A DNA stretch of 64,000 nucleotides from Massilia sp. Root133 (lineage in GTDB: Bacteria > Pseudomonadota > Gammaproteobacteria > Burkholderiales > Burkholderiaceae_D): the NCBI RefSeq assembly GCF_001426525.1, contig NZ_LMEW01000011.1, forward strand, positions 1 to 64,000, in the 5' to 3' direction. How positions within the stretch are numbered: position 1 is the first letter of the stretch; each line of letters opens with the position of its first letter. The position numbers were made by a program, and so were the translations under genes. Below are positions 1 through 8,758 of this stretch, in pieces. Below the pieces are notes generated by a model that saw only the letters and a list, made by a program, of their open reading frames with translations, did not search any database and was not told the origin of the DNA.

Positions 1-93
1 CTTTTGCGTCCGGTAGCGTCGGGTTTAGTCTTATCCATGGGAACGTATTGTCCTCTATCTGGGATGTCCACTAAACCCGGTACGTCTCAGAGC
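1..93 (-). mobile_element. possible insertion-sequence end with the first codons of a transposase
   Basis: On the minus strand an ATG at 38 opens a frame reading MDKTKPDATGRK that runs off the window edge. A GAGGA sequence lies about a dozen bases upstream. Further upstream the minus strand reads TGAGACGTACCGGG followed by TTTAGTGGACATCC, which resembles the terminal sequences of IS3-type elements in Burkholderiales. Only the edge is visible, so neither a transposase domain nor the second inverted repeat can be confirmed. It could equally be an ordinary gene start. Confidence 0.3.
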
Positions 94-216
94 ACATTTC
101 GGATCAATTTTCTTGCGCATCCCGAATCGTTCAAGTCCGCACGCTCCGTCGGCATATCGCTTGGGAGGCAGGCGGCGCCCCGATCGCGAATTGCTTTAAA
201 GCTCGTGCACCAAAAA

Positions 217-235
217 GGGCTCTGACCCCGAATTT
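217..235 (+). repeat. half copy of the GGGGTCAGAGC interspersed repeat
   Basis: The bases GGGCTCTGACCCCGAATTT match one arm of the palindromes at 8087-8134 and 43565-43598. Only one arm is present here. It lies in non-coding DNA next to the possible IS end. Confidence 0.5.
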
Positions 236-249
236 CTTCCTTGGTGACG

Positions 250-265
250 ATTGAGATATCTCAAT
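250..265. promoter_or_regulatory. perfect 16-bp palindrome upstream of the first subtilase gene
   Basis: ATTGAGATATCTCAAT is a perfect inverted repeat, followed directly by another GTTGAGA half-site. It lies about 320 bp before the protease start in an AT-richer non-coding stretch. This is a plausible site for a dimeric regulator, but no matching regulator is encoded nearby. The stretch 94-584 otherwise holds no credible gene. Confidence 0.35.
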
Positions 266-381
266 GTTGAGAGTGTGCATATGTGTGCAACGCCTGACAG
301 TCACGAAACATTGTTAATTCATGGGTGCTTCCAAGGCGATATGTTCTTCTGCTGAGTTCACAGTTTTCCGAAGAATCTAGG

Positions 382-395
382 TTTTAGCGCTATCA
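382..395. promoter_or_regulatory. LacI-type operator-like site upstream of the subtilase
   Basis: TTTTAGCGCTATCA matches 12 of 14 positions of the perfect palindrome TGATAGCGCTATCA found at 53432-53445. The central AGCGCT core is typical of LacI-family operators. It is about 190 bp upstream of the start at 585, so it may control that gene or be chance. Confidence 0.35.
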
Positions 396-474
396 ATAGG
401 TGAAAGTGTTGTATAGACATCGAATCTAATTGTGAAATTTCTACACGTTTATTTCTTTCGCGCTAATCTGGCAC

Positions 475-545
475 TCCCGCTTTTCAGACGGGAAATCGAC
501 GCTTAAAAAGCGTCGAAACAACTAGATCTCAGGCAATCACGCCTG
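475..545 (+). promoter_or_regulatory. three consecutive hairpins in the leader of the first subtilase
   Basis: Three stem-loops are stacked just before the protease start. TCCCG (475-479) pairs with CGGGA (489-493). TCGACGCTT (496-504) pairs with AAGCGTCGA (508-516) around a three-base loop. CAGGC (530-534) pairs with GCCTG (541-545). The last ends 39 bases before the ATG at 585. No known riboswitch consensus was recognised; a translational control element, RNA stabiliser or thermometer are all possible. Confidence 0.4.
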
Positions 546-584
546 CGGAAAATCAACTTTTGTGTTTTTCTAAAAGGAATAAAC

Positions 585-2420
585 ATGAAGTCTCAGCAAT
601 CGAAGTATCCGGCAGTGTTGAAACTGTGCGCCGCGGCCGTCCTCGGTCTCGGCGCCGGCGTTGCGGGCGCGGGGGTGCCCGCGGACGTGCCGGCCACACA
701 CGCCGCGCAGCGTGTGGCCGTCTCGGACCAGACCGACCGCATCATCGTCAAGTACAAGGACGAGAGCGCACCGGTCGTCTCCAAGGGCGGGCAGGTATCG
801 GTCGCACGTGCAATGCCGCTGTCCGCCTCGCGCAAGGCCGTGGTCGACCGCGCCGGCCAGCAGTTCGGCATGCTGGTGAAGGCGTCGCATTCGATCGCCA
901 CCGGCGCCCGCGTCTTCAAGCTGGACCGCAAGGTGTCGCTGGCCGATGCCGCCAAGCTGGCGGCCGAGCTGAAGTCGCGCGATGCTTCGGTCGAGTACGC
1001 CGAGCCGGACCGCATGATGCATCCGCTGTTCACGCCGAACGACTCGATGTACAGCCAGCAGTGGGATTTCTTTGAAGCGACCGGCGGCCTGAACGCGCCG
1101 GCCGCCTGGGACAAGTCGATCGGGACCGGCATCCGCGTGGCCGTGATCGATACAGGCTACCGTCCGCACGCCGACCTGTCGGGCCAGATCCTGGCCGGCT
1201 ATGACTTCATTTCCGACACCGCCATCGCGAACGACGGCAACGGCCGCGACAGCGACGCCAGCGACCCGGGCGACTGGACCGCGGCGGGCGAGTGCGGGGC
1301 CGGCGAACCGGCGTCGAATTCGAGCTGGCACGGCACCCACGTGGCCGGCACCATCGCCGCGGCGACGAACAACAGCACCGGCGTCGCCGGCGTCGCGTAC
1401 GGCGCCAAGGTCGTGCCCGTGCGCGTGCTCGGCAAGTGCGGCGGCTACACGTCCGACATCGCCGACGGCATCATCTGGGCATCGGGCGGTACCGTGTCCG
1501 GCGTGCCGGCCATCGCGGCGCGCGCCCAGGTGATCAACATGTCGCTGGGCGGCGGCGGCGCGTGCGACACGACGACGCAGAACGCGATCAACAGCGCCCG
1601 TTCACGCGGCACCGTGATCGTCGTGGCGGCCGGCAACGAGTCCCAGAACGCGAGCAACAGCAACCCGGCCAACTGCGCGGGCGTGATCACGGTGGCGGCG
1701 ACGAACCGCTCCGGCGGCCGAGCCTCCTACTCGAACTACGGCACCATCGTCGACGTCGCGGCACCGGGCGGCGACAGCGGCGCGGCCATCCTGTCCACCC
1801 TGAACGCCGGCACCAAGTCGCCGGGCGCCGACAGCTACGCGGGCTATATGGGGACGTCGATGGCGACACCGCACGTGGCCGGTGTCGTCGCGCTGATGCT
1901 GGCCAAGAACCCGAACCTGACGCCGGACGAGGTCGAGTCGCGCCTGAAGTCGAGCACGCGTCCGTTCCCGGCCAGCTGCTCGGGCTGCGGCACCGGTATC
2001 GTGGACGCTTCGGCCGCGGTGGACGCTGCGGCGGGCACGGGCGGCGGTACGGGCACGACGATCTCGGAAACGGAGTCGAACAACACGCTCGGCACGGCCG
2101 ACAGCGTGACGACGTCCGGCACGACGGTCGATGCCGCGATGGGCAGCTCGACGGACACGGATTATTTCTCCGTCCAGCTGCCGGCCGGTAAAACCCTGAG
2201 CGCGACGATGACGCCGAACGCGAGCTCGGACTACGACCTGTACATCTACAACAGCGCGGGCACCTTGCTGGCACGCAGCGAGAACGGCACGGGCACCGCG
2301 GATACCGCCACGTCGTCCAACACGGGCACGACCACGTCGGTGCGCTATGTACGCGTCGTTTACTACAGCGGCGGCACCGGTTCGACCAGCGGCAAGTACA
2401 CGCTCAAGCTCACCTGGTAA
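585..2420 (+). CDS. secreted subtilisin-like serine protease (S8) with C-terminal PPC domain
   Basis: This 611-residue extracellular endopeptidase starts at an ATG preceded by AAAAGGA. A signal peptide (about residues 1-30) precedes an I9-like propeptide that includes the DRIIVKYK stretch. The S8 catalytic domain runs from about 155 to 490. The triad is visible: Asp189 in VIDTGYRPHADL, His249 in SSWHGTHVAGT and Ser425 in GTSMATPHVAG; Asn351 in AAGNES is the oxyanion residue. From about 493 to the end lies a pre-peptidase C-terminal (PPC) domain, normally removed during maturation. The next gene is a close paralogue with a different C-terminus. A terminator follows, so it is probably transcribed alone. 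Likely substrates are environmental proteins; the exact specificity is unknown. Confidence 0.95.
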   Translation: MKSQQSKYPAVLKLCAAAVLGLGAGVAGAGVPADVPATHAAQRVAVSDQTDRIIVKYKDESAPVVSKGGQVSVARAMPLSASRKAVVDRAGQQFGMLVKASHSIATGARVFKLDRKVSLADAAKLAAELKSRDASVEYAEPDRMMHPLFTPNDSMYSQQWDFFEATGGLNAPAAWDKSIGTGIRVAVIDTGYRPHADLSGQILAGYDFISDTAIANDGNGRDSDASDPGDWTAAGECGAGEPASNSSWHGTHVAGTIAAATNNSTGVAGVAYGAKVVPVRVLGKCGGYTSDIADGIIWASGGTVSGVPAIAARAQVINMSLGGGGACDTTTQNAINSARSRGTVIVVAAGNESQNASNSNPANCAGVITVAATNRSGGRASYSNYGTIVDVAAPGGDSGAAILSTLNAGTKSPGADSYAGYMGTSMATPHVAGVVALMLAKNPNLTPDEVESRLKSSTRPFPASCSGCGTGIVDASAAVDAAAGTGGGTGTTISETESNNTLGTADSVTTSGTTVDAAMGSSTDTDYFSVQLPAGKTLSATMTPNASSDYDLYIYNSAGTLLARSENGTGTADTATSSNTGTTTSVRYVRVVYYSGGTGSTSGKYTLKLTW

Positions 2421-2490
2421 TGCGTTATGACAGGACTCATAACCGTTAAAATTCAATTACTTAACGAAACTTTCCTGTTGTAAAAACCCC

Positions 2491-2519
2491 GAAAAACGGC
2501 CCGCACAGGGCCGTTTTTC
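2491..2519 (+). terminator. intrinsic terminator between the two subtilase genes
   Basis: A 12-bp perfect stem (GAAAAACGGCCC with GGGCCGTTTTTC) surrounds the loop GCACA and ends in a T run. Its A- and T-rich outer arms allow it to act in either direction. Confidence 0.85.
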
Positions 2520-2558
2520 GTTACGCTGCACAGTTCGGTTTACTGAAAAGGATGCAGC

Positions 2559-4175
2559 ATGACGCAGCGCCACACGATCTCTTCTTTGTTGAAAATTTGT
2601 GCAGCGGCCCTCGTTGCCGCCGGTTTCGCCGGCCAGGCCGTGGCGCAAACCAATCACTTCGTCGTCCAGACCGACCGCATCATCGTCAAGTACAAGGGCG
2701 ATAGCGATACGTCGAAGACCGGTGTGGCCGCACGCGGCATCGACCGCGCGCGCCAGGCCCTGATCGACCGCGCCGGCCAGACCTATGGCGCCACGATGCG
2801 CGCGCTGCGCGCGACGGCGAACGGCGCGAACGTCCTGCAACTCAACCGCACGATGTCGCTCGACGAGGCGCGCCAGCTGGCCGCCGAACTGAAGTCGCGC
2901 GACGCCAACGTCGAGTACGCCGAGCCGGACCGCATCATGGTCCCGCTGGCCACCCCGACCGACCCCAGCTATACCCAGCAGTGGGACCTGTACGAAGCCA
3001 CCGGCGGCATCAACGCGCCCGCCGCCTGGGACAAGTCGACCGGCGCCGGCATCAACGTGGCCGTGATCGACACGGGCTACCGTCCGCACGCCGACCTGTC
3101 GGGCCAGATCCTGCAGGGCTATGACTTCATCTCGACGACCACCATCGCCAACGACGGCAGCGGCCGCGACACCGACGCCAGCGACCCGGGCGACTGGGCC
3201 CCGGCCGGCAGCTGCGGCACCGGCATCCCGGCGGCGGACCAGAACTCGAGCTGGCACGGCACGCACGTGGCCGGCACGATCGCCGCGAAGACCAGCAACG
3301 GCCTCGGCATCGCGGGCATTGCTTATAACGCGAAGATCGTCCCGGCGCGCGTGCTGGGCCGTTGCGGCGGCTACACGTCCGACATCGCCGACGCCATCGT
3401 CTGGGCCTCGGGCGGCACCGTGACCGGCGTACCGGCCAATGCGAACAAGGCGCGCGTGCTGAACCTGTCGCTGGGCGGCACCGGCGCGTGCGACACGACG
3501 ACGCAGAACGCGATCAACAGCGCCCGTTCGCGCGGCGCCGTGGTGGTGGTCGCGGCAGGCAACTCGAACACGAATGCGATCAATTCGAACCCGGCCAACT
3601 GCGCGGGCGTGATCACCGTCGCGGCGACGAACCGTGCGGGCGGCAAGGCCTCGTATTCGAACTACGGCACCAACGTCACCATTGCGGCACCGGGCGGCGA
3701 CAACGGCGCCGGCATCCTGTCGACCTTGAACGCGGGCACGACCACGCCGGCATCGGACAACTACGCGTACTACATGGGCACGTCGATGGCGACGCCGCAC
3801 GTGGCTGGCGTCGTCGCGCTGATGCTGTCGGCGAATCCGAACCTGACGCCGGATGACGTGGCCGCCAGGCTGAAGTCGACGGCGCGCGCCTTCCCGGCCG
3901 CGTGCTCGGGCTGCGGCGCCGGCATCGTCAACGCGGCCGCCGCCGTGAACGCGGCGCTGGGCTCGACGACCACGACGACGACCCCGACCTGGACGTATTG
4001 CGCCGCCGAGAACGGCACCTGCTCGTTCAGCGGCACGCGCGACGTGCGCTACGGCACCGCTACCAGCTATGTGACGAAGACCTTCACCGGTTCCGTGAAA
4101 TGCTCGAACTCGGTGTTCGGCGACCCGGCACACGGTATCGTCAAGTCCTGCAGCTATTCCAGCGTCACCAGGTAA
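2559..4175 (+). CDS. secreted subtilisin-like serine protease (S8), paralogue with Cys-rich tail
   Basis: This 538-residue secreted endopeptidase is a paralogue of the preceding gene. It starts at an ATG after AAAAGGATGCAGC. It has a signal peptide ending near AVAQ, a propeptide with the same DRIIVKYK segment, and an S8 domain with VIDTGYRPHADL (Asp), SSWHGTHVAGT (His) and GTSMATPHVAG (Ser). Instead of the PPC domain it ends in a short module of about 65 residues with four cysteines (WTYCAAENGTCSF, VKCSNSVFGDPAHG, VKSCSY). Similar modules occur at the ends of secreted hydrolases and may help binding or stability; this is an inference. Long nearly identical DNA blocks shared with the upstream gene show recent duplication or gene conversion of the catalytic part. 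Confidence 0.94.
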   Translation: MTQRHTISSLLKICAAALVAAGFAGQAVAQTNHFVVQTDRIIVKYKGDSDTSKTGVAARGIDRARQALIDRAGQTYGATMRALRATANGANVLQLNRTMSLDEARQLAAELKSRDANVEYAEPDRIMVPLATPTDPSYTQQWDLYEATGGINAPAAWDKSTGAGINVAVIDTGYRPHADLSGQILQGYDFISTTTIANDGSGRDTDASDPGDWAPAGSCGTGIPAADQNSSWHGTHVAGTIAAKTSNGLGIAGIAYNAKIVPARVLGRCGGYTSDIADAIVWASGGTVTGVPANANKARVLNLSLGGTGACDTTTQNAINSARSRGAVVVVAAGNSNTNAINSNPANCAGVITVAATNRAGGKASYSNYGTNVTIAAPGGDNGAGILSTLNAGTTTPASDNYAYYMGTSMATPHVAGVVALMLSANPNLTPDDVAARLKSTARAFPAACSGCGAGIVNAAAAVNAALGSTTTTTTPTWTYCAAENGTCSFSGTRDVRYGTATSYVTKTFTGSVKCSNSVFGDPAHGIVKSCSYSSVTR

Positions 4176-4187
4176 GTCCTCTCAACC

Positions 4188-4211
4188 CGCCGCCGCATCC
4201 CTGCGGCGGCG
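4188..4211 (+). terminator. GC hairpin after the second subtilase
   Basis: CGCCGCCGCA and TGCGGCGGCG form a 10-bp stem with the loop TCCC, shortly after the stop codon. There is no good T run, so termination would be weak or Rho-assisted. Confidence 0.5.
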
Positions 4212-4221
4212 GCGTTCCCCC

Positions 4222-4266
4222 TTGCACTATTCCTAATTCCCAGCGATACTGTATGCAATTACAGTA
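4222..4266 (+). promoter_or_regulatory. sigma-70 promoter overlapped by a perfect LexA (SOS) box for dinB
   Basis: TTGCAC (4222-4227) and GATACT (4245-4250) are separated by 17 bases and form a good -35/-10 pair. CTGT-ATGCAATT-ACAG at 4249-4264 is a perfect CTGTN8ACAG LexA box, extended by matching TA/TA flanks. It overlaps the -10 and the expected start of transcription, so bound LexA would block RNA polymerase. The dinB start at 4293 follows directly. The spacing and the gene identity support each other. Confidence 0.85.
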
Positions 4267-4292
4267 GTCGCTCGGCGCGGGCGACCGTCACC

Positions 4293-5369
4293 GTGAACGC
4301 CCCCGTCCGCAAGATCATCCACTGCGATTGCGATTGTTTTTACGCATCCGTCGAGATGCGCGACGACCCGTCCCTGCGCGGGCGGCCGCTGGCCGTCGGT
4401 GGGCGGGCCGAGCAGCGCGGCGTGGTTGCCACCTGCAACTACGAGGCGCGCCGCTACGGCATCCATTCGGCGATGGCGACGGCGCAGGCCGTCAAGCTCT
4501 GCCCGGACCTGATCCTCATTCCACCGAACATGGAAAAGTACCGGGTCGCATCGCGCCAGATCATGGACATCTACCGCGATTACACGGACCTCGTGGAGCC
4601 GCTGTCGTTGGACGAAGCCTATCTCGACGTGACGAACTCGCCGCACTGCAAGGGCAGCGCGACCCTGATCGCCCAGGAGATCCGCCGCCGCATCTTCGAG
4701 ACGGTCGGCATCACGGCGTCGGCCGGCGTGGCGCCGAACAAGTTCGTGGCCAAGATCGCCAGCGACTGGAACAAGCCGGACGGGCTGTTCCTCGTGCGGC
4801 CCGATGAGGTCGATGCGTTCGTCGCCGTGCTGCCTGTGAAGAAATTGTTCGGGGTAGGGAAGGTGACGGCCGCGAAGCTGCATCGCCTCGGCGCGCAGAC
4901 GTGCGGCGACCTGCGCGACTGGAATATGGACAAGCTGCAGCAGCACTTCGGCTCGTTCGGCGCGCGGCTGTACGACTTGTGCCGCGGCATCGACGACCGC
5001 GACGTGAATCCGGTGCGCGAGCGCAAGTCGATCAGCACGGAGGAGACGTACACGCCGGACATCCCCGACCTGGACGGCTGCCTGGCGCTGCTGCCCGACC
5101 TGTACGAGCATCTGCTCGGCCGGATCAAGCGCAACAATGCCGAAAAATTCATCAATAAATTGTTCGTGAAGATCAAGTTTGCCGACTTCCAGCGTACGAC
5201 CGTCGAATGCGTGGGCTACGCGCCGAACATGACGACGTTCCGTCACCTGATGGAGACGGGCTGGCTGCGTGCGAGTCGTCCCGTGCGGCTGCTGGGCGTC
5301 GGCGTGCGCCTCAGCGATACGGAAACGGTCGAGCAGCTGAGCTTGTTTGACGAACGTGCAACACAATAA
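4293..5369 (+). CDS. dinB: DNA polymerase IV (Y-family translesion polymerase)
   Basis: This 358-residue polymerase copies past DNA lesions after SOS induction. A GTG start gives MNAPVRKIIHCDCDCFYASVE, with the first catalytic aspartates and the steric-gate region. SLDEAYLDVT carries the other catalytic Asp/Glu pair near residues 105-115. The helix-hairpin-helix region (VKKLFGVGKVTAAKLHRLG) and a little-finger domain follow. The near-terminal motif QLSLF is a beta-clamp binding sequence. Length and motif order match bacterial Pol IV. A LexA box sits 29 bases upstream of the start, so the gene belongs to the SOS regulon. It stands alone between the protease gene and rdgC. Confidence 0.97.
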   Translation: MNAPVRKIIHCDCDCFYASVEMRDDPSLRGRPLAVGGRAEQRGVVATCNYEARRYGIHSAMATAQAVKLCPDLILIPPNMEKYRVASRQIMDIYRDYTDLVEPLSLDEAYLDVTNSPHCKGSATLIAQEIRRRIFETVGITASAGVAPNKFVAKIASDWNKPDGLFLVRPDEVDAFVAVLPVKKLFGVGKVTAAKLHRLGAQTCGDLRDWNMDKLQQHFGSFGARLYDLCRGIDDRDVNPVRERKSISTEETYTPDIPDLDGCLALLPDLYEHLLGRIKRNNAEKFINKLFVKIKFADFQRTTVECVGYAPNMTTFRHLMETGWLRASRPVRLLGVGVRLSDTETVEQLSLFDERATQ

Positions 5370-5458
5370 AAATCCCTTGTCGACGACGTGAATTTTGCCG
5401 CCAGTCAGCGTGTAGAATGTCGTTCCTTTGAAATATCGAGATAACTGGAAGCAACGTT

Positions 5459-6355
5459 ATGTGGTTCAAGAATCTTCAGATCTACCGCCTGCCCGCACCG
5501 TGGAATTTCTCCCCTGAACAGATGGAAGAGGCCCTGCAGTCGCAGGCGTTCACGCCCGCCAGCAGCAACGAATTGCTGCGCCAGGGCTGGGATTCGCCAC
5601 GCGGCAACGGCAAACTCGTTCACGTCGTCAACAAGCAGATGCTGATGATGCTGGGCACGGAAAAGAAATTGCTGCCGAGCTCGGTCATCAACCAGGTCGC
5701 CAAGGCCAGGGCCGCCGAGCTGGAAGAGCAGCAGGGCTTCCCGCCGGGCAAGAAGGCGATGAAAGAACTCAAGGAACGCGTGGCCGACGAGCTGCTGCCG
5801 CGCGCGTTCTCGATCCGCGGCAACGTGTGGACGTGGATCGACCCGGTCAACGGCTGGCTCGTCGTCGACGCCGCCAGCCCGAGCAAGGCCGACGACGTCA
5901 TCAAGCTGCTGCTGAAGGCCGTCGACAAGCTGCCGCTGGAATCGCTGCGCGTGCAACAGTCGCCGGTCGCCGTGATGACGGGCTGGCTGCAATCGGACGA
6001 GGCGCCGTACAACTTCACGATCGACCAGGACACGGAACTGCGCGCCACCGGCGAGAGCAAGGCCGCCGTGCGCTACGTGAAGCACTCGCTGGACCCAGAA
6101 GACATCCGCCGCCACATCGCCAACGGCAAGCAGTGCACGCGCCTGGCCATGACGTGGAACAGCCGCATCTCGTTCGTGCTGACCGAGCAGCTGGCCGTCA
6201 AGGGCATCAAGCCGCTGGACGTGATCAAGGAAAACGAAACGATCACCTACAGCGATGACGAGCGCTTCGATAACGACATCATGCTGATGACCGGCGAACT
6301 GGCCAAGATGCTGACCGACCTGGTCGAGGCGCTGGGCGGCGAAGCCAAGGCGTAA
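5459..6355 (+). CDS. rdgC: recombination-associated protein RdgC
   Basis: RdgC is a ring-shaped, non-specific DNA-binding protein of the nucleoid that restrains RecA. The 298-residue product begins [11 protein letters not shown] and has the usual full family length. Recognisable blocks include the [15 protein letters not shown] region, the [14 protein letters not shown] segment and the acidic C-terminal half. The ATG follows GGAAG at a normal distance. It follows dinB by 89 bases with no clear terminator between, so partial read-through from the SOS promoter is possible. A shared hairpin closes it against the convergent catalase gene. Confidence 0.95.
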   Translation: MWFKNLQIYRLPAPWNFSPEQMEEALQSQAFTPASSNELLRQGWDSPRGNGKLVHVVNKQMLMMLGTEKKLLPSSVINQVAKARAAELEEQQGFPPGKKAMKELKERVADELLPRAFSIRGNVWTWIDPVNGWLVVDAASPSKADDVIKLLLKAVDKLPLESLRVQQSPVAVMTGWLQSDEAPYNFTIDQDTELRATGESKAAVRYVKHSLDPEDIRRHIANGKQCTRLAMTWNSRISFVLTEQLAVKGIKPLDVIKENETITYSDDERFDNDIMLMTGELAKMLTDLVEALGGEAKA

Positions 6356-6362
6356 CGAAAAA

Positions 6363-6386
6363 CGGCCCGGACATTCATCCGGGCCG
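6363..6386. terminator. bidirectional terminator between rdgC and the catalase gene
   Basis: CGGCCCGGA (6363-6371) pairs with TCCGGGCCG (6378-6386) around the loop CATTCA. An A run lies on the left and a T run on the right, so it can end both convergent transcripts. Confidence 0.8.
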
Positions 6387-6392
6387 CTGGTT

Positions 6393-8015
6393 TTATTTTG
6401 CCGACGCCACTTCTTCCGTCGTGGCCGGCTCCTTCTTGCCGCCGCCGCTTTCCGGCTGGCCGCCCGAATAGGTCGATCCCGGGCGATTCTCGCCCGGCGC
6501 CGGCTTGCCCGGCAGCGGCTGCAAGGCTTTCGCCTTTTCCAGGTCGATGCCAGCTATCTCGGCCACGCGACGTCCGTAATCCTCGTCGCAATGCCACAGG
6601 TGCCACACCATGCGCAGCTGGATGACTTCCGGGCATTTCTTGAGGTCGTTGCCGACGTTGTTGACGAGGTCGTCGCGCTCCCAGTCCGCGAACGTGCGGT
6701 AGCGGTCGCCGGCCTGTTGGTAGTCGTCGGCCGTGCGGCTCGTCTGGTAGCGGCCCAGGTGGCCCTCGACGTGCTGGTGGTAATCCTTCTCGGGTTGCGG
6801 CGCTTCGCCCAGGCCGCCCAGCAGGCTCGGTTCGTAATTGATGTGCTTTTCCTCGCCGCCGCCGTCGACATAGAAGGTCATCTGGCCGTCGCGCTGGTTC
6901 GTGCGCGCCACCGCTTTTTCCTGCGGCGCATTGATCGGTAGTTGCAGGTAGTTCGGCCCGACGCGGTAGCGCTGCGTGTCCGAATAGGACAGGGTGCGGC
7001 CCTGCAGCATCTTGTCGTCCGAGAAGTCGATGCCGTCGACGAGCACGCCCGTGCCGAAGGCCGATTGCTCGGTTTCAGCGAAGACATTGTCCGGGTTCTT
7101 GTCGAGCACCATGCGGCCCACGGGCAGCAGCGGGAAGCGGTCTTCCGGCCAGCGTTTGGTGTCGTCCAGCGGGTCGAATTCCAGTTCCGGATGCTCGCCG
7201 TCGCTCATGACCTGCACGCAGAATTCCCACTCCGGAAACTCGCCGCGCTCGATCGCGTCGTACAGGTCGCGCGTGGCGTGGCTCGTGTCGTGCGCCTGGA
7301 TTTCCGCGGCCTGCTGGCTCGTCAGGTTGCGCACGCCCTGTTTCGGCTGCCAGTGGAATTTGACGAGGTGGGCGATGCCCTGGTCGTTCACGAGTTTATA
7401 CGTGTTGACGCCCGAGCCTTCCATCTCGCGGTAATTGGCGGGAATGCCCCATGGGCTCTTGACCCACGTAACCATGTGCAGCGCTTCCGGATGGCTGCAG
7501 ATGAAATCATAGAAGCGCCACGGCTCCTGCTGGTTTGATACGGGATCGGGCTTGAAGGCGTGGATCATGTCCGGGAACTTGATCGCATCGCGGATGAAAA
7601 AGACTTTCAGGTTATTGCCCACGAGGTCCCAGTTGCCGTCGACCGTCTTGAGCTTGACGGCGAAGCCACGCGGATCGCGTGCCGTCTCCGGCGATTCCTT
7701 GCCGCCGATCACGGTCGAGAAGCGCACGAACACGGGCGTCTGCACGCCGGTCTCGTTGAGGACGCGGGCGCGCGTGTACTTGCTGGCGGGCTCGTCGCCG
7801 ATCTTGCCGTAGGCTTCGAAATAACCGTGCGCGCCCGTGCCGCGCGCATGCACCACGCGCTCGGGGATCCGTTCGCGGTCGAAGTGGGTGATCTTTTCGA
7901 TGAACTGGTAGTTCTCGAGGGTGGCCGGACCGCGTTCGCCGACGGAACGCATGGCCTGGTTGTCGCGGACGGGATGGCCCTGGCGCGTGGTCAGGGTGGG
8001 GCGCTGCTCGCTCAT
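6393..8015 (-). CDS. monofunctional heme catalase
   Basis: This 540-residue enzyme converts hydrogen peroxide to water and oxygen. I chose the ATG at 8015 ([13 protein letters not shown]) because a perfect AGGAGG lies just upstream; a longer frame to 8084 has no such site. Catalytic His is in [15 protein letters not shown] (near residue 55). The Asn region is [16 protein letters not shown], and the proximal heme Tyr lies in [15 protein letters not shown]. The C-terminal tail is rich in Pro, Gly and Lys and probably disordered. The length fits the small-subunit catalases (KatA/KatE-like); which symbol applies cannot be decided here. The gene has its own leader after the asparaginase homologue, with a palindromic repeat between them. 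No OxyR site was identified. Confidence 0.95.
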   Translation of the reverse strand: MSEQRPTLTTRQGHPVRDNQAMRSVGERGPATLENYQFIEKITHFDRERIPERVVHARGTGAHGYFEAYGKIGDEPASKYTRARVLNETGVQTPVFVRFSTVIGGKESPETARDPRGFAVKLKTVDGNWDLVGNNLKVFFIRDAIKFPDMIHAFKPDPVSNQQEPWRFYDFICSHPEALHMVTWVKSPWGIPANYREMEGSGVNTYKLVNDQGIAHLVKFHWQPKQGVRNLTSQQAAEIQAHDTSHATRDLYDAIERGEFPEWEFCVQVMSDGEHPELEFDPLDDTKRWPEDRFPLLPVGRMVLDKNPDNVFAETEQSAFGTGVLVDGIDFSDDKMLQGRTLSYSDTQRYRVGPNYLQLPINAPQEKAVARTNQRDGQMTFYVDGGGEEKHINYEPSLLGGLGEAPQPEKDYHQHVEGHLGRYQTSRTADDYQQAGDRYRTFADWERDDLVNNVGNDLKKCPEVIQLRMVWHLWHCDEDYGRRVAEIAGIDLEKAKALQPLPGKPAPGENRPGSTYSGGQPESGGGKKEPATTEEVASAK

Positions 8016-8086
8016 CGCTGATTCCTCCTGGTTCGTGGGAGAACCATTATAGGAATTGACGAAAACGCGCAGCGCCCGAAACACCG

Positions 8087-8134
8087 GGGTCAGAGCCCGA
8101 TTTTGGGCAATTGCCCAAATCGGGGCTCTGACCC
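8087..8134. repeat. 48-bp palindromic GGGTCAGAGC repeat
   Basis: The left arm starts GGGTCAGAGCCCGATTTTG and the right arm ends GGGGCTCTGACCC, meeting at GGGCAATTGCCC. The arms pair almost perfectly, with one shifted base. It is a full copy of the repeat also seen at 217-235 and 43565-43612. It sits just after the asparaginase homologue and before the catalase start, where it could act as a transcript-stabilising or terminating hairpin. Confidence 0.8.
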
Positions 8135-8139
8135 TGGTT

Positions 8140-8625
8140 TCACAGCGCCTGGAACACGCCCGCCGCGCGATTCTTGGTGACGTTATCCCAGGTGAACACT
8201 TTGCCGTTCATCGCCACGTAGACGCCCGGCGGCAGCATCTGCGCGGCGGCGCAGGCGAAGCCGAAGTTGAACAGCGCATCCGAGTTGGCGATTTCGTACG
8301 GGATCATGGCGCCCGTGAACACGATCGTCTTGTCCGACGTTGCCGCGCCCAGCACCTCGGCCGTTTCGCGCATCGTATCGGTACCGTGCACGATCACGAT
8401 CTGCTTCTCGCTGGAGGCCTGGCACGCGGCCAGCACGTTCTGGCGATCGCTGTCCTGCATCTCCAGCGAATCGAGCAGGGACACGACCTGCAGTTCGACG
8501 GGAATGGTCATGCGGGAACGTGCGATGACCTCCGGCAAGTGGCTTTCGGCAAAGCCCAGAACGCCATTGAGTTCGTTGTAGTGTTTGTCGAAAGTGCCGC
8601 CGGTGGCGATGATCCGCAAAGTCAT
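8140..8625 (-). CDS. single-domain asparaginase-like protein
   Basis: The 161-residue product is homologous to the N-terminal domain of L-asparaginases only. Both active-site threonine motifs are present: ATGGTFDK (residues 7-14) and HGTDTM (80-85). The small C-terminal domain of normal asparaginases (about 330 residues) is absent. Stand-alone proteins of this size are a recognised bacterial group, so this is probably not a truncation; whether they hydrolyse asparagine is unclear. The ATG at 8625 is chosen because family homology begins there ([10 protein letters not shown]); the longer frame to 8787 would run into the divergent gene. A repeat hairpin follows the stop codon. Confidence 0.8.
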   Translation of the reverse strand: MTLRIIATGGTFDKHYNELNGVLGFAESHLPEVIARSRMTIPVELQVVSLLDSLEMQDSDRQNVLAACQASSEKQIVIVHGTDTMRETAEVLGAATSDKTIVFTGAMIPYEIANSDALFNFGFACAAAQMLPPGVYVAMNGKVFTWDNVTKNRAAGVFQAL

Positions 8626-8758
8626 GATGATTTGAAAACGCTGTAAAAAAAGGTGGGTAATGATAGCCGCAAACCGTAGTGTATCCGTATGTGTCTGCGC
8701 TAGAATCGTCCGGATCGGATGAGTATCCTTTCTCCTTTTGGGCCGAGCCCGCCTTCCA

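Noticed and set aside
4..225. Plus-strand frame of 73 codons at the window start
   Set aside because: No ribosome site and no recognisable protein; it crosses the possible IS end and the repeat half copy.
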